The notes under the pieces are model-generated. The model saw only the letters and a program-made list of their open reading frames with translations. It was not told where the DNA came from and searched no databases. Positions 1 through 7,417 of a DNA stretch of 43,382 nucleotides are shown here, piece after piece (the first letter of the stretch is position 1; the number at the start of each line of letters is the position of its first letter). Origin of the DNA: Alphaproteobacteria bacterium. GTDB lineage: Bacteria > Pseudomonadota > Alphaproteobacteria > RF32 > CAG-239. Where the stretch lies: positions 1 to 43,382 of the forward strand of contig JAFVFH010000041.1 in NCBI GenBank assembly GCA_017475525.1. The letters run 5' to 3'. The translations under genes and the position numbers were made by a program.

Positions 1-2
1 AA

Positions 3-42
3 TGAACTGTACCCTGAAAGTTGGACAGTAAAAAAAGTCCCG
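3..42 (+). repeat. IS3 left terminal inverted repeat
   Basis: Pairs imperfectly with 1382-1421. Shared blocks are TGAACTGTACCC, TTGGACA and AAAAAAGTCCCG. It lies 64 bp upstream of the OrfA start, so it probably also contains the transposase promoter. Confidence 0.85.
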
Positions 43-105
43 AAGATTACGCTAGTAATTTTCGGGATAATTTTTTATACTAACCAACAACAGAAAGGGA
101 AAAAG

Positions 106-507
106 ATGAAACACCATATATTTACGCCGGAAGAAAGGTCTGAATTGGAAATCAATCCGCATATAATCAGGGTAATGAATAGCAATGTCGAATATACGGA
201 AGAATTTAAGCAACGAGTATTACACGAGCATGAAGATCTGGGCAAATCGGCAAAACAGATATTTGCAGAATCCGGTATACCGGATTGGCTTAATCAAGGT
301 AAATATGCTAAAAGAACCTTAGACAGATGGAAATATCAGCAAAGACATCCAAAAGAAAACACGAAAGGCCGACCAAAAACAGAGGTATCAAAACCGGTAA
401 GCGAGATGAGTACGGAAGAATTACGCAAAGAAATTCTGTATTTAAGAATGGAGAACGAATTCTTAAAAAAACTCGAGCCCTTGGAACAATACAAAAAGAA
501 GAATTAA
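106..507 (+). CDS. IS3 transposase OrfA (helix-turn-helix subunit)
   Basis: A 133-residue protein. It supplies DNA-end recognition for IS3 transposition. The middle (about residues 30-80) is a helix-turn-helix region with the typical 'EEFKQRVL' start and 'KSAKQIFAESGIP' recognition segment. The C-terminal part, including 'EELRKEILYLRMENEFLKK', is the leucine-zipper-like dimerisation helix. A run of seven A residues at 465-471, inside the final Lys codons, is the expected slippery site for -1 frameshifting into OrfB. Spacing from AAAGGGAAAAAG to the ATG gives a good ribosome binding site. Confidence 0.9.
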   Translation: MKHHIFTPEERSELEINPHIIRVMNSNVEYTEEFKQRVLHEHEDLGKSAKQIFAESGIPDWLNQGKYAKRTLDRWKYQQRHPKENTKGRPKTEVSKPVSEMSTEELRKEILYLRMENEFLKKLEPLEQYKKKN

Positions 508-1370
508 TAGAGATTGTATCCAAGGGTAAAGAAATAGGTTTAACGGTAAAACAGATATGCAAAATCAGTCATATATCCCGCAGTTCGTGTTATTATACGT
601 TAAAGCATAAAAATGATAAAGAACAGAAAGATGCGTTCGATTTACGCTTAATACAAGAAATATTTGATAAAAAACATCAAAAGGTTGGAATACGAACTAT
701 CTATATGAAATTACAACAAAATTATGGAATTACAATGAACTTAAAGAAGATATCGCGAATAAAAAGGCAATATGGTTTGATCACCAAAATACGTCAGAAG
801 AATCCGTATAATGTTATTTTTAAGAAAGGTTTGGAACATCGCACGGCACCGAACTTATTGGATCGTCAGTTTGATGTAAATGTGCCGGATACGGTATATT
901 CCACGGACATCAGTTACTTAATTTATAAAGGCGGAAAGCGAGCCTATTTAAGTGCGACTAAAGACTTGGCAACCAAGGAAATCGTTGCATTTAATGTGAG
1001 CAAAGATTTATCGATGCAAACAGCATATATTGGCTTGGAAGAAACATTGAAACACAAGGACTGTTCAAAATTGATGATACATTCAGACCAAGGAACGCAT
1101 TATACACATCCGTTGTATGTGAATAAGCTCAAAGAATTGGGTGTAACGCAGAGTATGTCGAGAAAGGGAAATTGCTTGGATAATGCTCCGATTGAGAGTT
1201 TCTTCGGACACATGAAAGATGATATTGACATCAAATCTTGCAAAACTTTTGAAGAAGTGAAAACTTTGGTTGAAAATTATATTGATTATTATAATAATGA
1301 GCGTAGTCAGTGGAACTTAAACAAAATGACACCGGCTCAACGCCGATGCCATTTGTTGAACGCCTCCTGA
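468..1370 (+). CDS. IS3 transposase OrfB (DDE integrase), made by -1 frameshift
   Basis: Catalytic half of the transposase, about 300 residues, read in the -1 frame after the A7 slippery run at 465-471. The N-terminal part is an HTH_21-like segment ('SSCYYTLKH'), followed by the rve integrase core. The DDE triad is visible: Asp in 'YSTDIS', Asp in 'MIHSDQGTHY' and Glu in 'DNAPIESFFGHMK', with the conserved 'YYNNERSQWNLNKMTPAQ' tail. The open frame begins further upstream, at 327, inside OrfA, but that part has no plausible independent start. I therefore place the start at the frameshift point; the true product is OrfAB. No internal stop or deletion is seen. Confidence 0.9.
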   Translation, partial: KTRALGTIQKEELIEIVSKGKEIGLTVKQICKISHISRSSCYYTLKHKNDKEQKDAFDLRLIQEIFDKKHQKVGIRTIYMKLQQNYGITMNLKKISRIKRQYGLITKIRQKNPYNVIFKKGLEHRTAPNLLDRQFDVNVPDTVYSTDISYLIYKGGKRAYLSATKDLATKEIVAFNVSKDLSMQTAYIGLEETLKHKDCSKLMIHSDQGTHYTHPLYVNKLKELGVTQSMSRKGNCLDNAPIESFFGHMKDDIDIKSCKTFEEVKTLVENYIDYYNNERSQWNLNKMTPAQRRCHLLNAS

Positions 1371-1381
1371 TGAGCCGCCCG

Positions 1382-1421
1382 CGGGACTTTTTTACTTGTC
1401 CAAACTCTGGGGTACAGTTCA
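1382..1421 (-). repeat. IS3 right terminal inverted repeat
   Basis: Inverted counterpart of the left end, lying 12 bp after the OrfB stop codon. The match is interrupted by a few substitutions and one base of length difference. Confidence 0.85.
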
Positions 1422-1479
1422 AAAGGGAGCTTTTTAGACTTACTCAGCAGATAAGGCTAAGAGAAGTTTGCTGTTTTTT

Positions 1480-2136
1480 TTATTTGTATCGGAGCTTAAA
1501 TGTATTGCCTGTCGGCTTGGAAACTTTTGTGGCTTCTTCAATTGTGTAGATACGCCGGCGTTGTGCTTGTTTTGTTGATAAATGATAGCCACCGTTTCTT
1601 AAATTTTGGTCGCATTTAGAGGAAACGCCCTTGCAATAAATATGGAGACTATTTAAATCAACACCTGTTAAAAAACCTGTTTGAGAATCATATTTTTCAA
1701 AAAGAGTTTGATCATCAATGGTTAAATTTTGAAGAGGCGTACAAGCAAAAGCATTGTAACCAACACTTTCAACAGAAGATGGCACAATCACATTTGTTAA
1801 TTTTGTGTTATGAAAAGCGCTTGCAGCGATTGAGGTAAGGGTATGAGGTAAAGAGACGGCTTTTGCATCGGCATATAAAAAAGCGTTAAGACCGATATGG
1901 GTAATGCCATTTTCGACCACTATGTTTGTGATTTGATTGTTTAGTCCAAACCATGGTGCGTTGGTGGAGCCTGAATTGTATGAGTAATCATACATTGGAC
2001 CTGAGCCTTTGATGGTTAAGACGCCGTTTTCAATTTCCCAATGGCAATGAGCACCGCAATCATCACCTGAGGCAATGATTTCGGCATGCACAGAAAATGC
2101 GAAAATAAGCATTAAAAACGTCAAAATTTTTTTCAT
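1480..2136 (-). CDS. Secreted BspA-type LRR protein with C-terminal TGNTF tag
   Basis: A 218-residue protein with a Sec signal peptide (MKKILTFLMLIFAFSVHA, cleavage near residue 18). Residues about 19-50 form a Cys-containing opening ('CGAHCHWEIENGVLTIKGSG') typical of BspA/LRR_5 surface proteins. Residues about 60-140 carry LRR_5 repeats ('NAFLYADAKAVSLPHTLTSIAASAFHN'). The last 25 residues are a tag shared with three other proteins here: RIYTIEEA then VSKPTGNTFKLRYK. LRR_5 proteins are usually surface adhesins or binding modules, so export is likely; the ligand is unknown. The start is fixed by AGGAG 10 bp upstream and the signal peptide. The gene sits directly behind a promoter, a structured leader and a terminator (2166-2457). 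Confidence 0.85.
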   Translation of the reverse strand: MKKILTFLMLIFAFSVHAEIIASGDDCGAHCHWEIENGVLTIKGSGPMYDYSYNSGSTNAPWFGLNNQITNIVVENGITHIGLNAFLYADAKAVSLPHTLTSIAASAFHNTKLTNVIVPSSVESVGYNAFACTPLQNLTIDDQTLFEKYDSQTGFLTGVDLNSLHIYCKGVSSKCDQNLRNGGYHLSTKQAQRRRIYTIEEATKVSKPTGNTFKLRYK

Positions 2137-2165
2137 GAATCGGACTCCTATTTTTTTCTATAATC

Positions 2166-2422
2166 ATTAACAAAAAGTCGCACCTTTTCAGAGCGACGGG
2201 GAGTTAGAAAATCATGTTGCAGGAAATGATCCCGATGATCTTTAGGAAAAACCTTGAACATCCATCATCGGCTCCCCGACTTTAAAATCGGGGATAATCG
2301 GTGTTATTTTAAAAAAGAAAAATAACACATTTGCAGTGTTATCCTCACTGCCTGCAACAAAAGAGCTTTCTAAGGCTCCGCGCCTATCAAGACACTTGAT
2401 ATGGGGGATTATCCCATACCCG
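2166..2422 (-). ncRNA. Structured leader RNA, family 1, copy 1
   Basis: About 250 nt of transcribed leader between a strong promoter and the LRR gene start at 2136. It aligns along its length with 9036-9293. Visible elements in transcript order are: hairpin ATCAAG-TGT-CTTGAT; hairpin CAGTG/CACTG with loop AGGATAA; a long hairpin GTGTTATTTT/AAAATAACAC; hairpin CCCCGA/TCGGGG; stem CCGATGAT/ATCATCGG; and a long-range closing stem GTTGCAGG/CCTGCAAC. The loop AGGATAA can also pair with TTATCC ahead of the CCCCGA hairpin. A terminator hairpin (GTCGC/GCGAC plus T5, 2172-2196) ends it. I do not recognise the family. Confidence 0.7.
2172..2196 (-). terminator. Intrinsic terminator inside leader of the LRR gene
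   Basis: Stem GTCGC..GCGAC followed by TTTTT on the minus strand, about 35 bp before the start codon at 2136. Its position between leader and gene suggests premature termination (attenuation) or the end of an independent RNA. Confidence 0.7.
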
Positions 2423-2428
2423 ATTTTA

Positions 2429-2457
2429 ATTATGAATTATTTTGAAAATAAAGTCAA
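2429..2457 (-). promoter_or_regulatory. Sigma70-type promoter for leader RNA and LRR gene
   Basis: TTGACT (2457-2452), 17 bp spacer, CATAAT (2434-2429) on the minus strand. Predicted transcription start near 2422, which puts the whole conserved RNA fold in the 5' leader. Confidence 0.7.
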
Positions 2458-2548
2458 GTCGAAAAAACTATCATAAGGGAGGATTTTTATAAGATTTATT
2501 CCTTGAATTTTTGCTGTTTGCAAAAACAGTAATGATTCTTTTGTAGAT

Positions 2549-2586
2549 TCTCGGGATTGGCTTTCAGCCAACTTGGAGGATGACAA
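2549..2586. repeat. REP-like palindromic element, copy 1
   Basis: CTCGGGATTGGCT, a short loop, AGCCAAC, then GG-TGACAA. The same arrangement recurs at 10136-10171 with a changed loop. The hairpin GTTGGCT/AGCCAAT lies in the roughly 200-bp gap between the metK stop (2627) and the leader promoter. It may help end metK transcription. Confidence 0.55.
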
Positions 2587-2626
2587 AGAATGAAACAAAG
2601 GCAAAAACAGCGGTGACAGTTTTAAT

Positions 2627-3634
2627 CTATAAAGCAGTAATGCCTTTTCGGCACAAATCAGCAAAGACTGGTTTGTTGAGCCCTAAGTTTTTAATCACTG
2701 CACGGGGGGAAAAATCGCCTTCGAGGTTTTTCCATGTCGTTTTATCGTTTTTGATACATTTAAGGGTAGCGCTCGGGAGCTCGGATCTGCCGATACAAGA
2801 AGACAGATAAACAAAAACTTCATCATTATCATGCAAGTTTTGAACAGCTAATTTGCGTGCTAAAATATTGAGTGATACATCAGCCTTGCTTGCGTCTTTT
2901 GCCCACGGCGAGCCACCGCCGACAGGACAGGTCGTGGAATAAAAATCACACGCCAATTTGCGTCCCGTGATACCGCAATCGGCAACAGCACTATGGCAGG
3001 TGTAGTTGCCTGTGCCGTTGATAATGAGCTCATCTGCGACAGAGCCTAAAGTTTTTTCAACAAAAAATGTTAAATCCTCATGTTTGAGCATCGGGATGGC
3101 GACAATTGCCGTTTTGATTTTGCCTTGGTCATCAATGGTGATTTGTGTTTTGATGTCAAGACCTAAATTATCAGATTTTAAGGCTTTAGCATAAAGCGCA
3201 TTGTTGAGTTTTTTGGCTAAATAAAGCTCTCTCGGAAGCAAGCCTTCGCCTTGGCACGCATAGCCCGCAAAAACACCCTGATCGCCCCAGCCGCCGTTTT
3301 CAACGCCTTGTAAAATTTCGCATGATTGACAGCCAATGAGATTGATGACTTTTAAGTTTGAAACATCAAGTGCATTTCTCCCCCAAATTTGATGATATCG
3401 TTCATCGTAGCCGATTTGGCGGACGGCATCTTTGACATATTCTTCAATATTTTTTAATTTGATATTTGAGCACACTTCACCACCTAAGATAACGGTGTTA
3501 TCTTTGACCATCACTTCGACGGCATATTTGACACGCTCATCTTGTTCAAGGGTACGGTCTAAAATATATTCTGAAATGAAGTCTGCTGTTTTATCGGGGT
3601 GTCCTAAAGACACAAATTCTGCTGTTTTAAGCAT
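2627..3634 (-). CDS. metK: Divergent, short S-adenosylmethionine synthetase
   Basis: Makes S-adenosylmethionine from methionine and ATP in the cytoplasm. The 335-residue product is about 50 residues shorter than typical bacterial MetK (about 385). Recognisable motifs: 'GHPDK' at residues 11-15 (ATP/phosphate), 'GGE', 'GDQG' in 'GGWGDQGVFAGYAC' (canonical GAGDQG), 'TGRKLACD' and the glycine-rich loop 'GGGSPWAKD' (canonical GGGAFSGKD). The gene is preceded by a SAM-II-like leader and a good AAGGAG ribosome binding site, which supports the assignment independently. The altered loops make it a divergent subfamily, possibly acquired. The ATG at 3634 gives the expected N-terminus. Confidence 0.85.
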   Translation of the reverse strand: MLKTAEFVSLGHPDKTADFISEYILDRTLEQDERVKYAVEVMVKDNTVILGGEVCSNIKLKNIEEYVKDAVRQIGYDERYHQIWGRNALDVSNLKVINLIGCQSCEILQGVENGGWGDQGVFAGYACQGEGLLPRELYLAKKLNNALYAKALKSDNLGLDIKTQITIDDQGKIKTAIVAIPMLKHEDLTFFVEKTLGSVADELIINGTGNYTCHSAVADCGITGRKLACDFYSTTCPVGGGSPWAKDASKADVSLNILARKLAVQNLHDNDEVFVYLSSCIGRSELPSATLKCIKNDKTTWKNLEGDFSPRAVIKNLGLNKPVFADLCRKGITAL

Positions 3635-3642
3635 ATTAAAAT

Positions 3643-3712
3643 CTCCTTATTTAGTCCGTTTAGTGCCGGACAAGTTAGGTTAAATCCACACGTTAGGGTT
3701 TTGCTCTAACAT
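3643..3712 (-). promoter_or_regulatory. SAM-II-like riboswitch in the metK leader
   Basis: Read on the minus strand, the 60 nt before metK contain GTGTGG, the loop ATTTAACC-TAACTTGT, a closing strand CC-g-GCAC, then TAAA, CGGA and CTAAATAAGG, where AAGG is the metK ribosome binding site. This follows the SAM-II arrangement: a first stem enclosing GAUUUAACC..UUG, then UAAA and GCUAAAAAGG forming the pseudoknot that hides the Shine-Dalgarno sequence. An extra hairpin GTTAG/CTAAC lies just upstream. SAM-II elements are mainly known from Alphaproteobacteria and control methionine/SAM genes, so SAM-dependent repression of metK translation is likely. Stem 1 needs one bulge and one G-U pair, so SAM-V or a variant remains possible. 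Confidence 0.62.
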
Positions 3713-3743
3713 AAGGAAAAATGTTTGTCAAGTAAAATAATTG

Positions 3744-3772
3744 TTGACAAAATTTCAAGAATACGATATGTT
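3744..3772 (+). promoter_or_regulatory. Promoter for small membrane protein gene
   Basis: TTGACA, 17 bp, TATGTT on the plus strand, 48 bp before the ATG at 3820. The metK promoter must lie in the same divergent region; a TTGACA is visible on the minus strand near 3725-3730, but a convincing -10 is not. Confidence 0.6.
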
Positions 3773-3819
3773 TATTGTCAATAATTCAATTTTTTTGTTT
3801 AACCTAACTTTTTTGTCTT

Positions 3820-4227
3820 ATGGATCTTATTATTACATTAATGATTGGCAGCGTTGTTGGTTTGGTTGCTGGTCTGATCGCTTATGTCGTTGCTTGTATG
3901 TGCAATATGTCCGAAAAAAATGCTCATGCCTTAAGTATTATTTTTGGTATATCATTTGCTTTGTTTGGGAGCTACCTTCGTGATGATTGCCAAACAAAGC
4001 GTAAAGCAAGTTGGGAAAACGGCGTTACCATTGAAGCGCTTGTCAAACGAGCAGAATTACAAAAGGGTACGATATTAAGTCAGCCTAGAATTTTCATCCT
4101 CACGGAAGATGAGCGCCTTTTGACGACCGGCGATGCAAACTATGCTCTTGTCGCACAGGGAGATACGATCGTGTATCGCTTGAGCACGAGGGGGGACACA
4201 AAAATCCTCTCTGTTAAATCTCAATAG
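3820..4227 (+). CDS. Hypothetical membrane protein with two N-terminal TM helices
   Basis: A 135-residue protein of unknown family. Residues about 3-27 and 36-53 form two hydrophobic helices separated by a short loop ('CMCNMSEKNAH'). A soluble C-terminal domain of about 80 residues follows, ending with a probable small beta structure ('QGDTIVYRLSTRGDTKILSVKSQ'). The topology suggests an inner-membrane protein with a hairpin anchor. There is a good promoter upstream but no clear Shine-Dalgarno sequence before the ATG. It is a single-gene unit between metK and pepA, closed by the terminator at 4242. I cannot assign a function. Confidence 0.7.
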   Translation: MDLIITLMIGSVVGLVAGLIAYVVACMCNMSEKNAHALSIIFGISFALFGSYLRDDCQTKRKASWENGVTIEALVKRAELQKGTILSQPRIFILTEDERLLTTGDANYALVAQGDTIVYRLSTRGDTKILSVKSQ

Positions 4228-4241
4228 CAAGATATTGTATG

Positions 4242-4288
4242 GAAAACACCTTTCGGAAATTATCCGAAAGGTGTTTTCGTTTTTTTTT
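4242..4288 (+). terminator. Strong intrinsic terminator
   Basis: GAAAACACCTTTCGGA pairs perfectly with TCCGAAAGGTGTTTTC around a 5-nt loop and is followed by a run of eight T. It ends the 3820 gene and sits between convergent genes, so it may also stop pepA transcripts from the other side. Confidence 0.9.
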
Positions 4289-4292
4289 GCGA

Positions 4293-5735
4293 TTATGACA
4301 GTTTTTTGATGATTTCTACAAAAAGTTTGACGCCAAAGCCTGAGGCGCCTTTCGGGGTTAAAGGTCTGCCTTTGTTTTCTTTGTCCATGCCTGCAATGTC
4401 GAGGTGTGCCCATTTGACGCCTTTTTGAATAAATCTTTGCAAGAAACAAGCGGCGGTGATGGAACCGGCATTGCGCGATTCGCTGATATTTTTCATATCG
4501 GCAATATCAGAATCCATCATTTTATTATAAGCCGAATTGATGGGGAGTTGCCAAACTTCTTCGCCGGCATTTAAACCTGCGTTTTTGATTGTTTCAATCA
4601 ATGTTTGAGAATTGCCCATCACACCTGCCATTTCTGTGCCGAGCGCCACCATGATGGCGCCTGTCAAAGTTGCAATATCAATCACTTTTTTGACATTGTA
4701 TTGTGACTGAATATACCATAAGCAATCGGCCAAAACAAGCCGACCTTCGGCGTCCGTGTTCAAAATTTCAACCGTCTGGCCTGACATCGAGGTGACAATA
4801 TCACCGGGGCGTGTGGCCGTGCCTGAGGGCATATTTTCAACAAGGCCGACGATGGCAACAACATTGACGGGCAATTTTTGAAGCGCGATGACTTTCATGG
4901 CGCCGACAACAGCTGCGGCGCCCGCCATATCTTGTTTCATATCCCACATGCCGTTTCCGGGTTTTAAGGAGATACCGCCGGCATCAAAGGTGACACCTTT
5001 GCCGACCAAGCCTAAATCAAAGTTTTCGTTTTCTTTGTTACCAATCCATTTCAAAATAGCGACACGCGGCTTGTTTTCAGAGCATTGGGCAACGGAAAGC
5101 GCTAAATTAAAATCATTGGATTTCATGCGTTTTTCATCTAAAATTTCAATATCAAGCCCTAAATAGCCGAGGCGTTTGATTTCATCTGCCATGATTTGAG
5201 GTGTCATGTTGTTGGAAGGTTCGTTTGTTAAATCTCTTGCATAGCGCACGCCGTTTGCAAGCGCAGCATAGGGAATATATTCTTTGGCAGATAAATTTTT
5301 TGCCTTGAAATAAACCGTTTCAAGTTTCGGAAAATCTTTGTCGGCACGTTTTGTAATGTATTTATCAAATGAATAAGAGCCAAGTTCAATGCCGAGTGCC
5401 ATTTCATATGCGGCCGTGTTTTCAAATTCATCGGGGAGTATAATCGTGGCTGAAGTTTCTTTTTTGATATGTTTATATATTTTGCCGCCCAGAAGCTGAT
5501 AATTTTTTTCTTTCTTCAATTCGGCGATGACAATAACAATTTTGCGTTTCTGTGTTTGAACAGATGTAATGTCGCCGGATTTTAATGAAAGGTGTTTAAG
5601 GCATTGAAGAGCGGCAGAGGCCTCTTGTTCACTTAAATATTTGCTGAGAGACTGAATGTTTGTTTTTGGGGTCGCAAAAACAACAGCGGTTGTGTTTGCA
5701 AAAAGACGTTTGTTTTCAAAGACATATTGTGTCAT
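4293..5735 (-). CDS. pepA: Leucyl aminopeptidase (M17 family)
   Basis: A cytosolic, di-metal aminopeptidase removing N-terminal residues, usually a hexamer. The 480-residue length is normal. The N-terminal macro-like domain covers about residues 1-150. The catalytic domain shows 'GKGVTFDAGGISLKP' (metal-binding Lys and Asp), 'MKQDMAGAAAV' and the M17 signature 'NTDAEGRLVLAD' with its metal-binding Asp and Glu. The C-terminal 'HLDIAGMD..GASGFGVKL' matches the family end. The AAGGAG before the ATG at 5735 is well spaced. It is apparently monocistronic, on the opposite strand to its neighbours on both sides. Confidence 0.95.
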   Translation of the reverse strand: MTQYVFENKRLFANTTAVVFATPKTNIQSLSKYLSEQEASAALQCLKHLSLKSGDITSVQTQKRKIVIVIAELKKEKNYQLLGGKIYKHIKKETSATIILPDEFENTAAYEMALGIELGSYSFDKYITKRADKDFPKLETVYFKAKNLSAKEYIPYAALANGVRYARDLTNEPSNNMTPQIMADEIKRLGYLGLDIEILDEKRMKSNDFNLALSVAQCSENKPRVAILKWIGNKENENFDLGLVGKGVTFDAGGISLKPGNGMWDMKQDMAGAAAVVGAMKVIALQKLPVNVVAIVGLVENMPSGTATRPGDIVTSMSGQTVEILNTDAEGRLVLADCLWYIQSQYNVKKVIDIATLTGAIMVALGTEMAGVMGNSQTLIETIKNAGLNAGEEVWQLPINSAYNKMMDSDIADMKNISESRNAGSITAACFLQRFIQKGVKWAHLDIAGMDKENKGRPLTPKGASGFGVKLFVEIIKKLS

Positions 5736-5817
5736 GCTGTTCTCCTTTTGATTTTGTTTTAATATATTATAGTTCTTAATTTGATAAAAATATGTTACTT
5801 TTTATAAAAAAAATCAC

Positions 5818-5846
5818 TTGCATTAAAAATAATTCTCATGTATATT
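5818..5846 (+). promoter_or_regulatory. Promoter for the HNH/SUKH gene pair
   Basis: TTGCAT, 17 bp, TATATT. Predicted start near 5853, downstream of an in-frame ATG at 5792, which supports the ATG at 5882 as the true start. Confidence 0.6.
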
Positions 5847-5881
5847 TTAGACAAAATAAAAAAAGGTGCAGAGTAAAAAAA

Positions 5882-7417
5882 ATGAGTCATAAAGGAAGCG
5901 GATACAGAAGAAAGCACTTTATTGAAAAGATTGACAGGAGGGCGCAAGAAGAACTGGAGATTGCCGAAAAACCTTTTCGTGCTGTTTTATACCACGATGA
6001 GGGGTATATTGATGATTTTTATAATCTTTCTGTTGCAGATGCCGGCAATGCTTATGAGTTGCTCGCAAGAGCAGCACAAGAAGATCCGGAAAAAGCTGAA
6101 AAGCTTGATGAGGTTTTGGCAGCTGCCGGTTTTAAGATTGCCGAGCATGACGGTCGGTTTTTGCACAAGCAAGAGCTTTTGACAATCCGTATGGATTTTC
6201 ACGGCACGATCGATCGCTTAAAAGACGGACTGAGAAACAGAGAACTCAGCTCTTATTATCGAAATTTAATGTCAAGACCGCTTGAGGTTGCACCGAAAGC
6301 TGATGAATACGATTTTAAAACTTCGCCCACATGGAAGCTTTTTTCAAGGTTTGAGAGTTTTCGAAAGATTGAAAACAATTTGAGAGTCTATTTGCTCAAA
6401 CGCAGGATTGATCCTGAAATCTTAAAGCTTATGACACCGCGCGATTTTTCGGATTTGGTGGTGCAAGCCTTTCAAAAAGATGATAAAGAGCAGAAAGTCA
6501 CATTTCAAAAAGGAATTACTGTGCGCAATGAGTTTGTGCGCGATTTGGCAAGACATAATGGCGATAAAATGGCAGCTATGCTTTTAAGGCAAGGTTGGGA
6601 TGCACGATATGTAAAATCAATGATTAATATGATGACAAGGTTCGGCAAATGTAATTCGTCGAAGCTTGTGATTACGGAAATTCGTTTTACGCCTAAAGTT
6701 TTGGCGGATTTAAAAAAAGCCGAGAAAGAATGTTTAGAGAAAATAAAATCTAAAAAGTTTTCGACGTTGAAATCTTCCGAACAAAAGGATTTGAAAAAGC
6801 TGTATCAGGAAATTGTGAAAGCCAATGCTTATGGATTTAAGGTCGGTGATCTTATTCCTCAAGTTTTAACTGATGCGGCAATTGATGCGGGTAAAGGATA
6901 TATCCTCGTTGCACGCAATAAAAGAGGTGAGGCGCTTAAAGGTGAAGATTTTCCATCATTTACGGTGCACCATAAGCATGCGGCAAGTGATGCCGGAATT
7001 TTGAAAAGTGTGGCGTATGCGAACTATAAAGAGAATTTATGTTTGGTTAGAGACGATATTCACAACACTTTTATTCATCGACGCGATAAAATCAAAAAGC
7101 GCGGGGATATGACAAGCTATGCCAGAAGGCTTGAATTTATTGATCGCGGGGTGTCATTTATGATCGGATTCAGGCCATATGAGCGTTTGCAATATGACTT
7201 TTATAATGGCGAACGATTGAAACGTCAATTGATGGACGATATGCATATTGTTGACTATAATGAATGTATGAAAGAGCTCGCAATGAATCAAGCCGCTTAT
7301 GATAAAGCGCACAACAAAGAGGTGTTTAATGCAGACCAAGAGATGAGGCTTTATATGAGTCGTCGAAAACTTGCTAAAAAGCGCCATATGTATTTAAAGA
7401 AAGTGCAAGAAAGATGA
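5882..7417 (+). CDS. Hypothetical 511-aa protein with HNH-like motif
   Basis: A basic, mostly helical protein with no signal peptide or membrane segment. Around residues 360-400 it has 'TVHHKHAA' (His363, His364), then 'ENLCLV' (Asn385) and 'DIHNTFIH' (His394, His399). The spacing fits an HNH/Endo VII-like beta-beta-alpha metal nuclease. Regions before it ('MTPRDFSDLVVQAFQKDDKEQKVTF..') and a charged C-terminal tail of about 110 residues are not recognised. The stop codon overlaps the start of a SUKH-like gene by 4 bp (ATGA), so the two are translationally coupled. SUKH proteins are known immunity proteins for nuclease toxins, which supports, but does not prove, a toxin role. Lack of an export domain argues for an intracellular function or delivery by a separate system. 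Confidence 0.65.
   Translation: MSHKGSGYRRKHFIEKIDRRAQEELEIAEKPFRAVLYHDEGYIDDFYNLSVADAGNAYELLARAAQEDPEKAEKLDEVLAAAGFKIAEHDGRFLHKQELLTIRMDFHGTIDRLKDGLRNRELSSYYRNLMSRPLEVAPKADEYDFKTSPTWKLFSRFESFRKIENNLRVYLLKRRIDPEILKLMTPRDFSDLVVQAFQKDDKEQKVTFQKGITVRNEFVRDLARHNGDKMAAMLLRQGWDARYVKSMINMMTRFGKCNSSKLVITEIRFTPKVLADLKKAEKECLEKIKSKKFSTLKSSEQKDLKKLYQEIVKANAYGFKVGDLIPQVLTDAAIDAGKGYILVARNKRGEALKGEDFPSFTVHHKHAASDAGILKSVAYANYKENLCLVRDDIHNTFIHRRDKIKKRGDMTSYARRLEFIDRGVSFMIGFRPYERLQYDFYNGERLKRQLMDDMHIVDYNECMKELAMNQAAYDKAHNKEVFNADQEMRLYMSRRKLAKKRHMYLKKVQER

Larger units (their letters stand above)
3..1421 (+). mobile_element. Complete IS3-family insertion sequence
   Basis: A 1.4 kb element bounded by imperfect inverted repeats of about 40 bp. 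The left end begins TGAACTGTACCC and the right end is its complement, ending GGGTACAGTTCA. It carries two overlapping reading frames, a helix-turn-helix OrfA and a DDE OrfB in the -1 frame, which is the IS3 layout; the end sequence resembles the IS150 group. Only two bases (AA) are visible left of the element and AAA follows on the right, so a short A-rich target duplication is possible but cannot be confirmed. It lies just downstream of the LRR gene that ends at 1480 and interrupts nothing visible here. Both frames are intact, so it may still be mobile. Confidence 0.93.

Noticed and set aside
1480..2136. The shared tag as an LPxTG, PEP-CTERM or type IX CTD signal
   Set aside because: There is no LPxTG-like motif, no terminal hydrophobic helix with Arg cluster, and the segment is much shorter than a type IX CTD.
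2166..2422. Leader family 1 as RNase P RNA, tmRNA, SRP RNA, 6S RNA, or a cobalamin, lysine or glmS element
   Set aside because: None of their hallmark sequences is present, and two copies in front of secreted-protein genes do not fit the single-copy housekeeping RNAs.
5792..5881. Longer N-terminus for the HNH-like protein
   Set aside because: The predicted promoter lies downstream of the ATG at 5792, and the extra 30 residues are A/T-driven and unlike the rest of the protein.
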